Notes: generated by a model from the sequence alone, not told the origin. Positions 44,681 to 54,756 are shown, counted from the first letter of the stretch. The stretch is 64,000 nucleotides of DNA from Paraburkholderia tagetis (GCF_022213065.1 NZ_JAKLJA010000011.1:1-64000), one strand, 5' to 3'. A program made the numbers and translations.

Positions 44681-45598
44681 ATGCGTGACGAGTTCGACGA
44701 GCCGCCGATGCCGACGTCCACGGGCGAGGCCGGTGCCGACACGGCTGCTTCCATAGCCGCCGTGCCCCCGGCACCTGCCGTGTCCTTGGTGCCGGACAGC
44801 ATCCGGCTCCTGAACCGCGATTTTCTGACCGATGCGGCGAACCTGCCTGACGCCTCGATCGACCTGATCGTTGCCGACCCGCCTTATGGGCTCGGCAAGG
44901 ACTACGGCAACGACTCCGACATGCGCTCGGGCGAGAATTTTCTCGCCTGGACGTATGAGTGGCTCGACCTGGCGATTCCGAAGCTCAAAGCCAGCGGCTC
45001 GCTCTATGTGTTCTGCACCTGGCAGTACGCGCCCGAGATCTTCGTTTATCTGAAGTCGAAAATGACGATGATTAACGAGATCGTCTGGGATCGTCGCGTA
45101 CCCAGCATGGGCGGCACGACCCGCCGCTTTACCTCGGTGCACGACAATATCGGTTTCTTCGCGGTCTCGAAGGATTATTACTTCGATCTCGATCCCGTCC
45201 GCATCCCGTATGATGCCGTCACGAAGAAGGCGCGTTCGCGCAAGTTATTCGAAGGCAGCAAGTGGCTGGAGCTCGGCTACAACCCCAAGGACGTCTGGTC
45301 CGTCTCGCGGCTGCACCGTCAGCACGCCGAGCGCGTGGATCATCCCACCCAGAAGCCTCTTGAGATCGTCGAGCGCATGGTGCTCGCGAGCTGCCCGCCG
45401 GGCGGCCGCGTGCTGGACCCGTTCATGGGCAGCGGCACCACGGCAGTCGCTTGCGCGCGTCATCAGCGCGAATTCGTCGGCTATGAAATTAACGAAAGTT
45501 ACTGCGCGATCGCGCGCGAACGCGTGAGCGCGGCCGCTTTGGCTACCGCTGCGCGTGCGTCCGCCGCGGCGTCCGCGGCTGTTGCGGCCGGCGCCTGA
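44681..45598 (+). CDS. Orphan DNA methyltransferase (N6-adenine/N4-cytosine type, beta-like motif order)
   Basis: A 305-residue methyltransferase. Motif IV VADPPYGLGKDY (DPPY at 66-69) precedes the SAM motif I DPFMGSGTTAVACAR, the order of the beta class. The N-terminus is acidic and the last 25 residues are an Ala-rich tail. No restriction gene is adjacent, so it acts as an orphan regulator-type enzyme. It is embedded between trpB and trpA and should be co-transcribed. From memory, a Burkholderia orthologue at the trp locus methylates GTWWAC; I cannot verify that here. Confidence 0.9.
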   Translation: MRDEFDEPPMPTSTGEAGADTAASIAAVPPAPAVSLVPDSIRLLNRDFLTDAANLPDASIDLIVADPPYGLGKDYGNDSDMRSGENFLAWTYEWLDLAIPKLKASGSLYVFCTWQYAPEIFVYLKSKMTMINEIVWDRRVPSMGGTTRRFTSVHDNIGFFAVSKDYYFDLDPVRIPYDAVTKKARSRKLFEGSKWLELGYNPKDVWSVSRLHRQHAERVDHPTQKPLEIVERMVLASCPPGGRVLDPFMGSGTTAVACARHQREFVGYEINESYCAIARERVSAAALATAARASAAASAAVAAGA

Positions 45599-45659
45599 TG
45601 CGCCGTCGCCGGCTCGCGCCGCGCGGTAACGACCGAAGACCGAATCTGAGGACCCTGAA

Positions 45660-46475
45660 ATGTCCCGCATCAAAACCACGTTCGAGGCGCTCGCCGCCGC
45701 CAGCAAGAAAGGCCTGATCCCGTTCATGACGGCAGGCGACCCCGATCCGGCCCGCACGGTCGAATTCATGCATGCGCTCGCCGCCGGCGGCGCCGACGTG
45801 ATCGAGCTCGGCGTGCCGTTCTCGGACCCGATGGCCGATGGCCCGGTGATCCAGCAGTCCTCCGAGCGCGCGCTCGCGAAAGGCGTGACGCTCAAGAGCG
45901 TGCTCGCCGACGTCAAGCGTTTCCGTGAATCCGACGACCAGACCCCCGTCGTGCTGATGGGCTACGCGAACCCGATCGAGCGCATGGGCGCCGACGCGTT
46001 CGCCGCCGCCGCGAAGGATGCGGGCGTGGACGGCGTGCTGGTGGTCGACTATCCGCCCGAGGAGTCGGTGGAGTTCGCCGCGAAGATGAAGGCCGCCGGG
46101 ATCGATCCGATCTTCCTGCTCGCGCCCACCTCCACCGACGAGCGCATCGCCGAAGTGGGGCGCGCGGCGAGCGGCTATGTCTATTACGTTTCGCTCAAGG
46201 GCGTGACGGGCGCCGGGCATCTCGACGTCGCGAGCATCGCGAGTAAAATCCCGGCGATCAAGGCGCGCGTGCCGCTGCCGGTTGGCGTCGGCTTCGGCAT
46301 TCGCGACGCGCAGACCGCTGCCGCCGTGGCCCAGGTGTCCGACGCCGTCGTGATCGGCAGCCGCATCGTGCAGTTGCTCGAGCAGGCGCCGGCCGATACC
46401 GCCGCCGAGGCGCTCACGCAGTTTGTGCTCGATATTCGGACGGCGCTCGACGCGGTCTCGGACAACGCGAAATGA
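45660..46475 (+). CDS. trpA: Tryptophan synthase alpha chain
   Basis: A 271-residue TIM barrel that releases indole from indole-3-glycerol phosphate. The catalytic Glu and Asp are in [18 protein letters not shown]. It lies 61 bases after the methyltransferase, so the usual trpB-trpA coupling is broken here. Confidence 0.97.
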   Translation: MSRIKTTFEALAAASKKGLIPFMTAGDPDPARTVEFMHALAAGGADVIELGVPFSDPMADGPVIQQSSERALAKGVTLKSVLADVKRFRESDDQTPVVLMGYANPIERMGADAFAAAAKDAGVDGVLVVDYPPEESVEFAAKMKAAGIDPIFLLAPTSTDERIAEVGRAASGYVYYVSLKGVTGAGHLDVASIASKIPAIKARVPLPVGVGFGIRDAQTAAAVAQVSDAVVIGSRIVQLLEQAPADTAAEALTQFVLDIRTALDAVSDNAK

Positions 46476-46606
46476 GACTGCTGTAAAATCCACTTTTCGC
46501 CATGCGCGGACGGGGTCGGAACCCGGTCATTTGTACCGAACCGGCCGTTCAGTCGAACGTTCGATCCGCCGCGCCCGCGCATCACGAAGGTTAAGGAAGA
46601 AACAAT

Positions 46607-47479
46607 ATGAGCTGGCTCGATAAACTGCTGCCGCCCAAGATCAAGCAAACCGATCCGAAAAGCCGCAAGAGCATTCCGGAAGGTCTGTGGATCAAGTGCC
46701 CGTCGTGCGAGGCGGTCCTGTACCGCAACGACGTGGAAGCGAATCTGCACGTCTGCCCGAAGTGCGATCACCACATGCGCATCAACGCGCGCGAGCGCCT
46801 CGACGGTCTGCTCGATCCGGAAGGCCGCTATGAAATCGGCCAGGAAATCGTGCCGGTCGACGCGCTGAAGTTCAAGGACAGCCGCAAGTACCCCGACCGC
46901 ATCAAGGAAGCGATGGACGACACGGGCGAAACCGACGCCATGGTCGTCATGGGCGGCGCGATCCACACGCTGCCGTGCGTGGTTGCCTGCTTCGAGTTCT
47001 CGTTCATGGGCGGCTCGATGGGCTCGGTGGTGGGCGAACGCTTCGCACGCGGCGCGCAGAACGCGATCGAGCAGCAAGTGCCGTTCATCTGCTTCACCGC
47101 TTCGGGCGGCGCGCGCATGCAGGAAAGCCTGCTTTCGCTCATGCAGATGGCCAAGACCACGGCCATGCTCACGAAGCTCTCGGACGCCAAGCTGCCGTTT
47201 ATTTCCGTGCTGACCGACCCCACGATGGGCGGCGTGTCGGCGAGCTTTGCGTTCCTCGGCGACGTCGTGATCGCGGAGCCGAAGGCGTTGATCGGCTTCG
47301 CCGGCCCGCGCGTGATCGAGCAGACGGTGCGCGAGAAGCTGCCTGAAGGCTTCCAGCGCTCGGAATTCCTGCTGCAGAAGGGCGCGATCGACATGATTAT
47401 CGATCGCCGCAAGATGCGCGAAGAAATCGCTCAATTGATGGCGTTGCTACAGCGTCAGCCCGCCGACGCGGTGGCCTGA
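46607..47479 (+). CDS. accD: Acetyl-CoA carboxylase carboxyltransferase subunit beta
   Basis: A 290-residue subunit that, with AccA, transfers CO2 to acetyl-CoA for fatty acid synthesis. N-terminal zinc ribbon CPSC...CPKC (residues about 26-50) and crotonase-like core ([30 protein letters not shown]). A 13-base sequence is duplicated across its stop codon. Confidence 0.97.
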   Translation: MSWLDKLLPPKIKQTDPKSRKSIPEGLWIKCPSCEAVLYRNDVEANLHVCPKCDHHMRINARERLDGLLDPEGRYEIGQEIVPVDALKFKDSRKYPDRIKEAMDDTGETDAMVVMGGAIHTLPCVVACFEFSFMGGSMGSVVGERFARGAQNAIEQQVPFICFTASGGARMQESLLSLMQMAKTTAMLTKLSDAKLPFISVLTDPTMGGVSASFAFLGDVVIAEPKALIGFAGPRVIEQTVREKLPEGFQRSEFLLQKGAIDMIIDRRKMREEIAQLMALLQRQPADAVA

Positions 47480-47539
47480 CGCGGTGGCCTGAACATAAAC
47501 ATAAAACGCGCGGAACTCGCAGCTTCCGCGCCGTGTCTG

Positions 47540-47569
47540 ACGCGCCGCGAGCGAAAGCAAGCGGCGCGT
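47540..47569 (+). terminator. Stem-loop after accD
   Basis: ACGCGCCGC and GCGGCGCGT form a 9-bp stem, 61 bases after the stop. Only a short T-rich stretch follows, so termination may be partial and folC could be co-transcribed. Confidence 0.5.
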
Positions 47570-47686
47570 TGTCATTTCCGCGATAATGCCGTTTTTTCGC
47601 AGCGGCCCGTGAGTGTGAACGGCGCGCCTAATCCGCGCGCCATTGCATGATCGCACGCTGTGCACGTACTTCCCTGAATCGTCCCG

Positions 47687-48997
47687 ATGAGTACTTTTCC
47701 CACCCTCGACGCGTGGCTCACGCATCTCGAAACCGCGCATCCGGTCGGCATCGACATGGGCCTCGAGCGCATTCGCCAGGTCAAGGACGCGCTGAACCTG
47801 AAGTTCGAATGCCCGATGTTTACGGTGGGCGGCACGAACGGGAAGGGCTCCACCTGCGCGATTCTCGAAACCATCCTGCTCAAGTCGGGCTATCACGTCG
47901 GCTGCCATACGTCGCCGCATTTGCTGGCGTTCAACGAGCGCGCGCGCATCGACGGCCAGGAGGCCAGCGACGCCGACCTGCTGCCGCACTTCGAGGCCGT
48001 GGAAGCCGCGCGCAACGCGCTCGCCACGCCGGTCACGCTCACGTACTTCGAATTCACGACGCTCGCGATCATGCATCTGTTCGCGTCGCGGGGGCTCGAT
48101 GCCGTGATCTTCGAAGTGGGTCTGGGCGGGCGTCTGGATGCCGTGAATGTGCTCGACACCGACTGCGCGATCGTCACGAGCATCGACCTCGATCACACCG
48201 AATATCTCGGCGACACGCGCGAGAAGATCGGCTTCGAAAAAGCCGGCATCTTCCGCGCCGGTGTGCCGGCAATCTGCTCGGACCCGCTGCCGCCGCAGTC
48301 GCTCGTCGATCATGCGCAGGCGATCGGCGCCGATCTGTGGCTCTTCGGCCGCGATTTCCGCTATGAAGGCCAGGCCGGCAGCGAGCGTCAGCAGTGGAGT
48401 TACATCGGCCGCTCGCAGCGCCGCTCGGCGCTCGCCTATCCGGCGCTGCGTGGCGCCAATCAGCTGATCAATACCTCGGCGGCGCTCGCGGCGCTCGAAT
48501 CGATGCGCGACCGGCTGCCGGTGTCGGCGCAGGACATTCGCCTCGGGCTCGCCAATGTGGAGTTGCCTGGCCGCTTCCAGGTGCTGCCGGGCAAGCCGTC
48601 GATCATTCTCGACGTGGGCCACAATCCGCACGCCGCCGCCGTGCTCGGGCAAAATCTCTCCAGCATGGGCTATTTCCCGTACACCTACGCGGTGTTCGGC
48701 GCCATGCGCGACAAGGACCTCGCGGGCGTGATCGCGCATCTGAAGGGCGAGATCGACCACTGGTGCGTGACCGATTTGCCGTTGCCGCGCGCGGCGTCGG
48801 CGCAACAACTTGAAGCGGTGCTGCGCGAGGCCGGTGTGGAAGACGGCCCCGACAGCAGCATCACGCGCTATGAAACGCCCGCCGCGGCGTTTCAAGATGC
48901 GCTAAAACGGGCGACCGAAAATGATAGAATTCTCGTTTTCGGAAGTTTTTTGACGGTTGCCGGCGTGATGGCCTGGCGAAAGTCGCAGCAGCACTGA
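47687..48997 (+). CDS. folC: Bifunctional folylpolyglutamate/dihydrofolate synthase
   Basis: A 436-residue ATP-dependent ligase adding Glu to dihydropteroate and folates. P-loop GGTNGKGSTCA at about residue 46; Mur-ligase-like central and C-terminal domains (VDHWCVTDLPLPRAAS-type tail). Synteny accD-folC-SPOR-cvpA-purF is conserved in beta- and gamma-proteobacteria. Confidence 0.96.
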   Translation: MSTFPTLDAWLTHLETAHPVGIDMGLERIRQVKDALNLKFECPMFTVGGTNGKGSTCAILETILLKSGYHVGCHTSPHLLAFNERARIDGQEASDADLLPHFEAVEAARNALATPVTLTYFEFTTLAIMHLFASRGLDAVIFEVGLGGRLDAVNVLDTDCAIVTSIDLDHTEYLGDTREKIGFEKAGIFRAGVPAICSDPLPPQSLVDHAQAIGADLWLFGRDFRYEGQAGSERQQWSYIGRSQRRSALAYPALRGANQLINTSAALAALESMRDRLPVSAQDIRLGLANVELPGRFQVLPGKPSIILDVGHNPHAAAVLGQNLSSMGYFPYTYAVFGAMRDKDLAGVIAHLKGEIDHWCVTDLPLPRAASAQQLEAVLREAGVEDGPDSSITRYETPAAAFQDALKRATENDRILVFGSFLTVAGVMAWRKSQQH

Positions 48998-49045
48998 TCG
49001 CGCGGCCCCCTACAGCCGCTACGCACAGGCCAAAAGCAGCCATAC

Positions 49046-49966
49046 ATGGGAATTTTCTCGTTCGGCAAGAAAGACGACGCGCCCAGCCGACGCGACGCCG
49101 AAGCCGGCCCCCGCCGCCGGAGCAGTCAGAACACGCGCGTGGAGCGGCGCAGCCGCCGGCCGGCCCGCTCCGGCGACGCCGAGGCGATGCTGCTCGATCC
49201 CACCCTGCCCGAAAAGCAGCGCGCGCGCCGGCGCCTCGTTGGTGCGATTGCGCTGGTGCTGGCCGCCATCGTGATTTTGCCGATGGTGCTCGATTCGCAC
49301 CCTAAAACCGTCACCAACGACATCTCCGTCGATATTCCGAGCCGCCCGGTGTCGAAGACCGCCGCGCGTGGCGACGAGGACACCCAGGCGGGCGTCGCGC
49401 CGGACAATCCCGCTGCCGCACTGGGCGTAGCGACGCCCGGCGCGACGGCAGCTTCGGGCGCCGCGCCGGCGCAGACTGCACGTTCGGCGCAAGCGACCCA
49501 AACGACTCAAGCGAAACCCGCAGCGCCGGCCAAATCCGCGCCGGCCGCTCAGGTTCAAGCTCAAGCGAATCAATCGAAGGTGGAAGCGGCGAAGCCGGCC
49601 TCGGGCGCGGCGCTCGCGTCGCGCGGCAAGTCGGCGGGCACCACTGCGGCCACTAATGCGGCCACTAATGCGGCCACCACCGCAGCCAACGCCGAAAACG
49701 ATGCGGGCGCACCCGCCGCGCCGCCGGGTGCGCGCTTCGCGGTGCAACTGGGCGCGTTCGGCAGCGACGCCGCCGCGAATAAATGGGTCACGAAGTTGAA
49801 AACTGCGGGTGTACCCGCATATACCGAGCAGCATAAGGAAGCCGACGGCACGACGCGCACGCTGCTGCGCGCCGGTCCGTTCCCCGATCGCGCATCGGCC
49901 ACCGAGGCGATCGCGAAGGTGCGCGGCGCAGGCCTGATGGCGGGTTCCAACGGCTCGGCACAATAA
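49046..49966 (+). CDS. SPOR-domain protein (DedD-like)
   Basis: A 306-residue inner-membrane protein: short basic cytoplasmic N-terminus, one TM helix (about 67-86, IALVLAAIVILPMVLD), a low-complexity Ala/Gln/Lys-rich linker, and a C-terminal SPOR domain (about 230-300, ARFAVQLGAFGSDAAANKW) that binds denuded septal peptidoglycan. The position between folC and cvpA matches dedD, a divisome accessory. Confidence 0.9.
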   Translation: MGIFSFGKKDDAPSRRDAEAGPRRRSSQNTRVERRSRRPARSGDAEAMLLDPTLPEKQRARRRLVGAIALVLAAIVILPMVLDSHPKTVTNDISVDIPSRPVSKTAARGDEDTQAGVAPDNPAAALGVATPGATAASGAAPAQTARSAQATQTTQAKPAAPAKSAPAAQVQAQANQSKVEAAKPASGAALASRGKSAGTTAATNAATNAATTAANAENDAGAPAAPPGARFAVQLGAFGSDAAANKWVTKLKTAGVPAYTEQHKEADGTTRTLLRAGPFPDRASATEAIAKVRGAGLMAGSNGSAQ

Positions 49967-49972
49967 CGCCCG

Positions 49973-50467
49973 ATGTTCACCGCATTCGACTACGCTGTAA
50001 TGGCGGTGATCGGTTTGTCGGCGCTGCGCGGGGCGTGGCGCGGGCTCATCGGCGAGATTTTCGGGCTGATCGGCTGGATCGCGGCGCTCATCGTGGCGTG
50101 CCGCTACGTGGATCGCGTGGTGCCCTTCATTCCGGCGAACTGGCCGGGCGGGGCGCTGACTCAATGGCTGATCGCCTTCGCGCTGATCGTGATCGGCGTG
50201 GTGCTGGTGGCCGGCGTGGCGAACGCGCTGCTCGGCCGGCTGGTGCAGGTGAGCGGCCTGTCCGGTGTGGACCGCTCGCTCGGCATGATGTTCGGCCTCG
50301 TGCGAGGCGTCGTGCTGGTGCTGATTCTCGTCGTCCTCGCGGGACTGACCGAGCTGCCCCAGCAGGACTTCTGGCGCAACGCGCTGCTGCGGCCGTATGC
50401 CGTGCAGGGTGTGCTCGAACTGAAACCGTTTTTGCCCGAGACGCTCGCGGCCTATGTTCACGTCTGA
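49973..50467 (+). CDS. cvpA: CvpA-family membrane protein
   Basis: A 164-residue protein with four membrane helices, starting six bases after the SPOR gene. Named for colicin V production in E. coli; linked to envelope stress. Adjacent to purF as in E. coli. Confidence 0.93.
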   Translation: MFTAFDYAVMAVIGLSALRGAWRGLIGEIFGLIGWIAALIVACRYVDRVVPFIPANWPGGALTQWLIAFALIVIGVVLVAGVANALLGRLVQVSGLSGVDRSLGMMFGLVRGVVLVLILVVLAGLTELPQQDFWRNALLRPYAVQGVLELKPFLPETLAAYVHV

Positions 50468-50612
50468 TCAGAAGCTGATCGCGTGACGGGAGGCGAAGCC
50501 GACCGGCAGTACTGCCAGGGCATTGCCCGATCATGCGGCGCATCCCCGCCGGCCCGGCCGGCCGTCGGAACTGCTCCGTGACTGCTGATTTCGCTTTTTT
50601 GAAGGACCTGCC

Positions 50613-52157
50613 ATGTGCGGCATCGTAGGCGTAGTTTCCCGCTCCCCCGTCAATCAGCTCCTCTATGACGCGCTGCTGCTCCTGCAGCACCGTGGTCAGG
50701 ACGCGGCCGGCATTGCCACCGCGAACGGCAGCACGTTTCACATGCACAAGGCCAATGGCATGGTGCGCGACGTGTTCCGCACGCGCAACATGCGCAGCCT
50801 GCCCGGCACCAGCGGCATCGGCCAGGTGCGCTACCCGACGGCCGGCTCGGCATCGAGCGAAGAAGAAGCCCAGCCGTTCTACGTGAACGCGCCGTTCGGC
50901 ATCGTTCTCGCGCACAACGGCAATCTCACGAACTGGCAACAGCTCAAGGAAGAGATGTTCCGCGTGGACCGCCGGCACATCAACACCCATTCCGACACCG
51001 AAGTGCTGCTCAACGTGCTCGCGCATGAAGTGCAGCTCGCGACCTCGGGCCTCGAGCTCGATGCGGCCGCGCTCTTCAAGGCCGTGTCGGGCGCGCACCG
51101 CCGCCTGCGCGGCTCCTACGCCATCGTCTCGCTGATCGCAGGCTACGGCCTGCTCGCGTTCCGCGACCCGTTCGGTATCCGTCCGCTGTGCATCGGCAAG
51201 ATGGAAACGCCCGAGGGCACCGAGTGGATGGTGGCCTCGGAATCGGTCGCGCTCGAAGGCATCGGCTTCGAATTCGTGCGCGACGTGCAGCCGGGCGAGG
51301 CGGTGTTCATCGACTTCGAGGGCAACTTCCACTCGCAGCAATGCGCCACGGCGCCCAAGCTGAACCCCTGCATTTTCGAACTCGTGTATCTCGCGCGTCC
51401 GGACTCGGTGCTCGACGGCGTGCCGGTCTACAACGTGCGTCTGCGCATGGGCGACTATCTGGCCGAGAAGGTCAAGCGCGAGCTGCCCGACGTGAAGATC
51501 GACGTGGTCATGCCGATTCCCGATTCGTCGCGCCCCGCCGCCATGCAGGTCGCGAAGAAACTCGGCGTGGAGTATCGCGAGGGTTTCTTCAAGAACCGCT
51601 ACGTGGGCCGCACCTTCATCATGCCGGGCCAGGCCATGCGCAAGAAGTCGGTGCGCCAGAAGCTCAATGCCATGGGCGTCGAGTTCAAGGGCAAGAACGT
51701 GCTGATCATCGACGATTCGATCGTGCGCGGCACCACCTCGCAGGAAATCGTGCAGATGGCGCGCGACGCCGGCGCGACCAAGGTGATCTTCGCTTCGGCG
51801 GCGCCGCCCGTGAAGTATCCGAACGTCTATGGCATCGACATGCCCACGCGCGGCGAGCTCGTGGCGCACGGCCGCACGGATGAAGAAGTGGCGCGCATCA
51901 TCGGCGCGGACCACCTCGTGTATCAGGACGTGGAAGCGCTCAAGCAGGCCGTGCGCGACATCAATCCGGATCTCAACGAGTTCGAGGCTTCGTGCTTCGA
52001 CGGCGACTACATCACCGGCGACATCACAAGCGCGTATCTCGACAACATCGAGCTCGCGCGCCTGGCACCGCAGGCGCAGTCGGACCGCGACGCCGCGAGC
52101 GACGCGATGGACGGCGGCACGCGCTCGCAACTGCACCTGCAACTCTCGGTGGAGTGA
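50613..52157 (+). CDS. purF: Amidophosphoribosyltransferase
   Basis: A 514-residue enzyme starting purine synthesis from PRPP and glutamine. The N-terminal Ntn-hydrolase nucleophile is Cys2 (MCGIVGVVSRSPVNQLLYDA) and the PRPP loop is NVLIIDDSIVRGTTSQEIVQ. The first codons overlap no neighbour; a 145-base gap follows cvpA. Confidence 0.98.
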   Translation: MCGIVGVVSRSPVNQLLYDALLLLQHRGQDAAGIATANGSTFHMHKANGMVRDVFRTRNMRSLPGTSGIGQVRYPTAGSASSEEEAQPFYVNAPFGIVLAHNGNLTNWQQLKEEMFRVDRRHINTHSDTEVLLNVLAHEVQLATSGLELDAAALFKAVSGAHRRLRGSYAIVSLIAGYGLLAFRDPFGIRPLCIGKMETPEGTEWMVASESVALEGIGFEFVRDVQPGEAVFIDFEGNFHSQQCATAPKLNPCIFELVYLARPDSVLDGVPVYNVRLRMGDYLAEKVKRELPDVKIDVVMPIPDSSRPAAMQVAKKLGVEYREGFFKNRYVGRTFIMPGQAMRKKSVRQKLNAMGVEFKGKNVLIIDDSIVRGTTSQEIVQMARDAGATKVIFASAAPPVKYPNVYGIDMPTRGELVAHGRTDEEVARIIGADHLVYQDVEALKQAVRDINPDLNEFEASCFDGDYITGDITSAYLDNIELARLAPQAQSDRDAASDAMDGGTRSQLHLQLSVE

Positions 52158-52472
52158 GCGGCGCGAGGGGAGCGCGTGCGCTGTGCGCTTCCCGTGTTGG
52201 CCGCTGTGGTAGCCGCCGTGTTAGCATTAGGGCTTGCGTCGATTTGATCTCAGCTTGCGGACGCGGGGCAACCCAAAACAGCTAAAGCGAACGGTGTCAG
52301 TCTCACCGCCGCTCTATCGCTAGACTGCCCCCGGATTTCCCGCATTTTCAGAGAGCCCGCTTCTGCCGACGCAAAAGCGGGCTTTTTTGCGCCTGTGCGC
52401 CACTGTGTATGCGAGCGACGCGTTGCAGGCATGACGGCTCAGGAAACGGCTCAGGAAACGGAATAAACGAAC
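52158..52472. other. Intergenic region purF-metZ
   Basis: About 315 bases containing the purF terminator and, beyond it, the upstream region of metZ. No gene seen. Confidence 0.6.
52354..52389 (+). terminator. Rho-independent terminator after purF
   Basis: AGCCCGCTT (52354-52362) and AAGCGGGCT (52375-52383) followed by six Ts. Strong intrinsic terminator. Confidence 0.92.
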
Positions 52473-53669
52473 ATGGACGAGAACCTCAACTTCGACACGC
52501 TGGCGGTCCGCTCGGGCACGCTGCGCAGCGGCTTCAACGAGCATTCGGAAGCGCTCTACCTCACGTCGAGCTTCTGTTTCGGCAGCGCCGCCGAAGCGGC
52601 CGAGCGCTTCAGGAATTCCGAAACGGGCTATACGTATGCACGTTTCACGAATCCGACCGTCACCATGTTCCAGGACCGCCTTGCGGCGCTCGAAGGCGGC
52701 GAGGCGTGCATGGCCACGGCCTCGGGCATGGCCGCGATCATGTCGGTGGTGATGGCCGCGTTGCAGGCGGGCGACCACATCGTCAGCTCGCAGAGCATTT
52801 TCGGCTCGACGCTCGGCATGTTCTCGCAGATCTTCAGCAAGTTCGGCATCACGACCACTTTCGTCGATCCGACCGATCTCGACGCCTGGAAGAATGCCGT
52901 GCGCCCCGAGACGAAGATGTTCTTCCTCGAGACGCCGTCGAACCCGCTCACCGAAGTCGCCGATATCGAAGCCGTGGGCAAGATCGCGAAGTCGGCAGGC
53001 GCGCTGTTCGTGGTCGATAACTGCTTTTGCAGCCCGGCGCTGCAGCAGCCGCTCAAGTTCGGCGCCGATGTCGTGATGCACTCGGCCACCAAGTTCCTCG
53101 ACGGCCAGGGCCGCGTGCTGGGCGGCGCGCTCGTGGGCTCGAAGCAGTTCATCATGGAGAAGGTGTTCCCGTTCGTGCGCAGCGCGGGCCCGACGCTCTC
53201 CGCGTTCAACGCGTGGGTGCTGCTCAAGGGCATGGAAACGCTCTCGCTGCGCGTGGAGAAGCAGTCGGCCAACGCGCTCGAAATCGCGCGCTGGCTCGAG
53301 GCGCATCCCGCAGTGAAGCGCGTCTTCTACCCGGGGCTCGAGTCGCATCCGCAGCACGCGCTCGCGATGCGCCAGCAGAAGTCGGGCGGCGCGATCGTCT
53401 CGTTCGAGCTCAAGGGCGACACGCCCGAGACGCAGCGCGCGAACGCCTGGCGCGTGATCGACGGCACCAAGGTGTGCTCGATCACCGGCAATCTCGGCGA
53501 CACGCGCACGACCATCACGCATCCGGCCACGACGACGCATGGCCGCATCACGCCTGAAGCGCGCGCGGCGGCGGGCATCACCGAAGGGCTGATTCGTCTC
53601 GCGGTGGGCCTCGAAGATCCGCGCGACGTGCGTAACGATCTCGCGCATGGTCTTGATGCGGCGCAGTAA
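52473..53669 (+). CDS. metZ: O-succinylhomoserine sulfhydrylase
   Basis: A 398-residue Cys/Met-metabolism PLP enzyme making homocysteine directly from O-succinylhomoserine and sulfide. PLP lysine in MHSATKFLDGQGRVLGGALV; LEGGEACMATASGMAAI is the phosphate region. Position after purF is typical for MetZ in beta-proteobacteria and Pseudomonas. Confidence 0.94.
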   Translation: MDENLNFDTLAVRSGTLRSGFNEHSEALYLTSSFCFGSAAEAAERFRNSETGYTYARFTNPTVTMFQDRLAALEGGEACMATASGMAAIMSVVMAALQAGDHIVSSQSIFGSTLGMFSQIFSKFGITTTFVDPTDLDAWKNAVRPETKMFFLETPSNPLTEVADIEAVGKIAKSAGALFVVDNCFCSPALQQPLKFGADVVMHSATKFLDGQGRVLGGALVGSKQFIMEKVFPFVRSAGPTLSAFNAWVLLKGMETLSLRVEKQSANALEIARWLEAHPAVKRVFYPGLESHPQHALAMRQQKSGGAIVSFELKGDTPETQRANAWRVIDGTKVCSITGNLGDTRTTITHPATTTHGRITPEARAAAGITEGLIRLAVGLEDPRDVRNDLAHGLDAAQ

Positions 53670-53747
53670 ACCACGCGGTAAAGGCGGGCATTGAGCGGCG
53701 CATCAAGCCGCGCAATAAGCCGCACAACGCAGTGACGGTATGATCGT

Positions 53748-53794
53748 GGGCCGGGGTTCGGGTGCTTGCTTCAAAGCGGCCCGAACCCCGGCCC
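53748..53794 (+). terminator. Long GC-rich hairpin between metZ and the MOSC gene
   Basis: GGGCCGGGGTTCGGG (53748-53762) and CCCGAACCCCGGCCC (53780-53794) form a perfect 15-bp stem with a 17-base loop. A weak T-rich stretch follows. It lies 29 bases before the next start and may terminate metZ transcripts. Confidence 0.7.
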
Positions 53795-53823
53795 AATTCA
53801 TTTTCCTTGTTCGCGAGTTCGCC

Positions 53824-54756
53824 ATGGCCATCGTTCGTGCGTTGTTCGTCTATCCCGTGAAGTCTTGTGGCGCGATCGCACTCGATCGCGCGCGACTCGA
53901 AGCGAAGGGGCTGCAATGGGACCGTCACTGGATGGTGGTGGACGCATCGGGCCGCTTCGTCTCGCAGCGCGAAATCGCAGCGATGGCGCGCATCGTGCCC
54001 GCGTTCGTCGAGCACGGCGTGCGTCTCACGATGACGGGCGCGGACATGCCGGTCGTGGACATGCCGGTCGTGGACATGCCGGTCGACAAGCCGCTGTTCC
54101 TGCCGTTCGCGCCGCGCGGCAACGAGGCGCGCGTGCGGGCCACGGTCTGGAAGGATACGTTCGAGGCGCTCGACGAAGGCGACGAGGCGGCGCAATGGTT
54201 TTCGCAGGCGCTCGGCGTGCCGCTGCGCCTCGTGCGTTTCGCACAGGACGTCACGCGGCTCGCGAGCAAGCAGTGGACAAACGACGAGGACGTGCCCACG
54301 CAATTCGCCGACGGCTTCCCGCTGCTCGTCACGAGCGAAGCGTCGCTGGCGGAGCTGAACGCGCGCCTCGCGGCGAAGGGCGCGCCGCCGGTGCCGATGA
54401 GCCGCTTTCGCCCGAACATCGTCGTGGATGGCGGCGATGCGTTCGACGAGGATTTCATCGACACGCTGTCGATCGCGAGTGAGGAGGGGAAAGAGGGTGA
54501 AAGCGGCACGCGCGAGGTGGTGCTGCGATTCACCAAGCCGTGCGCGCGCTGCCCGATCACGACGATCGATCAGCGCACGGGCGAGCGCGACGGCGAGTGG
54601 CCTGCCGAGCCGCTCGACACGCTCGCGGCGTTCCGTGCCGATCCGCGCGTGGATGGCGGGCTTACGTTCGGCCAGAACGCGATGGTCGTCGCGGGCGCGG
54701 GCGAGTGTCTCGCGGTGGGCGCGCAGGCGCAGTGGGAATACCGCTTCGAGGAATGA
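53824..54756 (+). CDS. MOSC-domain protein (YcbX-like)
   Basis: A 310-residue protein with an N-terminal beta-barrel (VRALFVYPVKSCGAIALDRA) and a C-terminal MOSC domain containing the conserved Cys of FTKPCARCPITTIDQRTGE. Relatives (YcbX, mARC) bind molybdenum cofactor and reduce N-hydroxylated compounds. ATG 53824 lies in the Kozak-free context typical here. It includes a three-copy 15-bp tandem repeat encoding Asp-Met-Pro-Val-Val. No electron-donor ferredoxin domain is fused. Confidence 0.88.
   Translation: MAIVRALFVYPVKSCGAIALDRARLEAKGLQWDRHWMVVDASGRFVSQREIAAMARIVPAFVEHGVRLTMTGADMPVVDMPVVDMPVDKPLFLPFAPRGNEARVRATVWKDTFEALDEGDEAAQWFSQALGVPLRLVRFAQDVTRLASKQWTNDEDVPTQFADGFPLLVTSEASLAELNARLAAKGAPPVPMSRFRPNIVVDGGDAFDEDFIDTLSIASEEGKEGESGTREVVLRFTKPCARCPITTIDQRTGERDGEWPAEPLDTLAAFRADPRVDGGLTFGQNAMVVAGAGECLAVGAQAQWEYRFEE

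Noticed and set aside
50127..52142. 671-codon minus-strand frame opposite cvpA and purF
   Set aside because: It spans two well-identified genes and has no recognisable domain.
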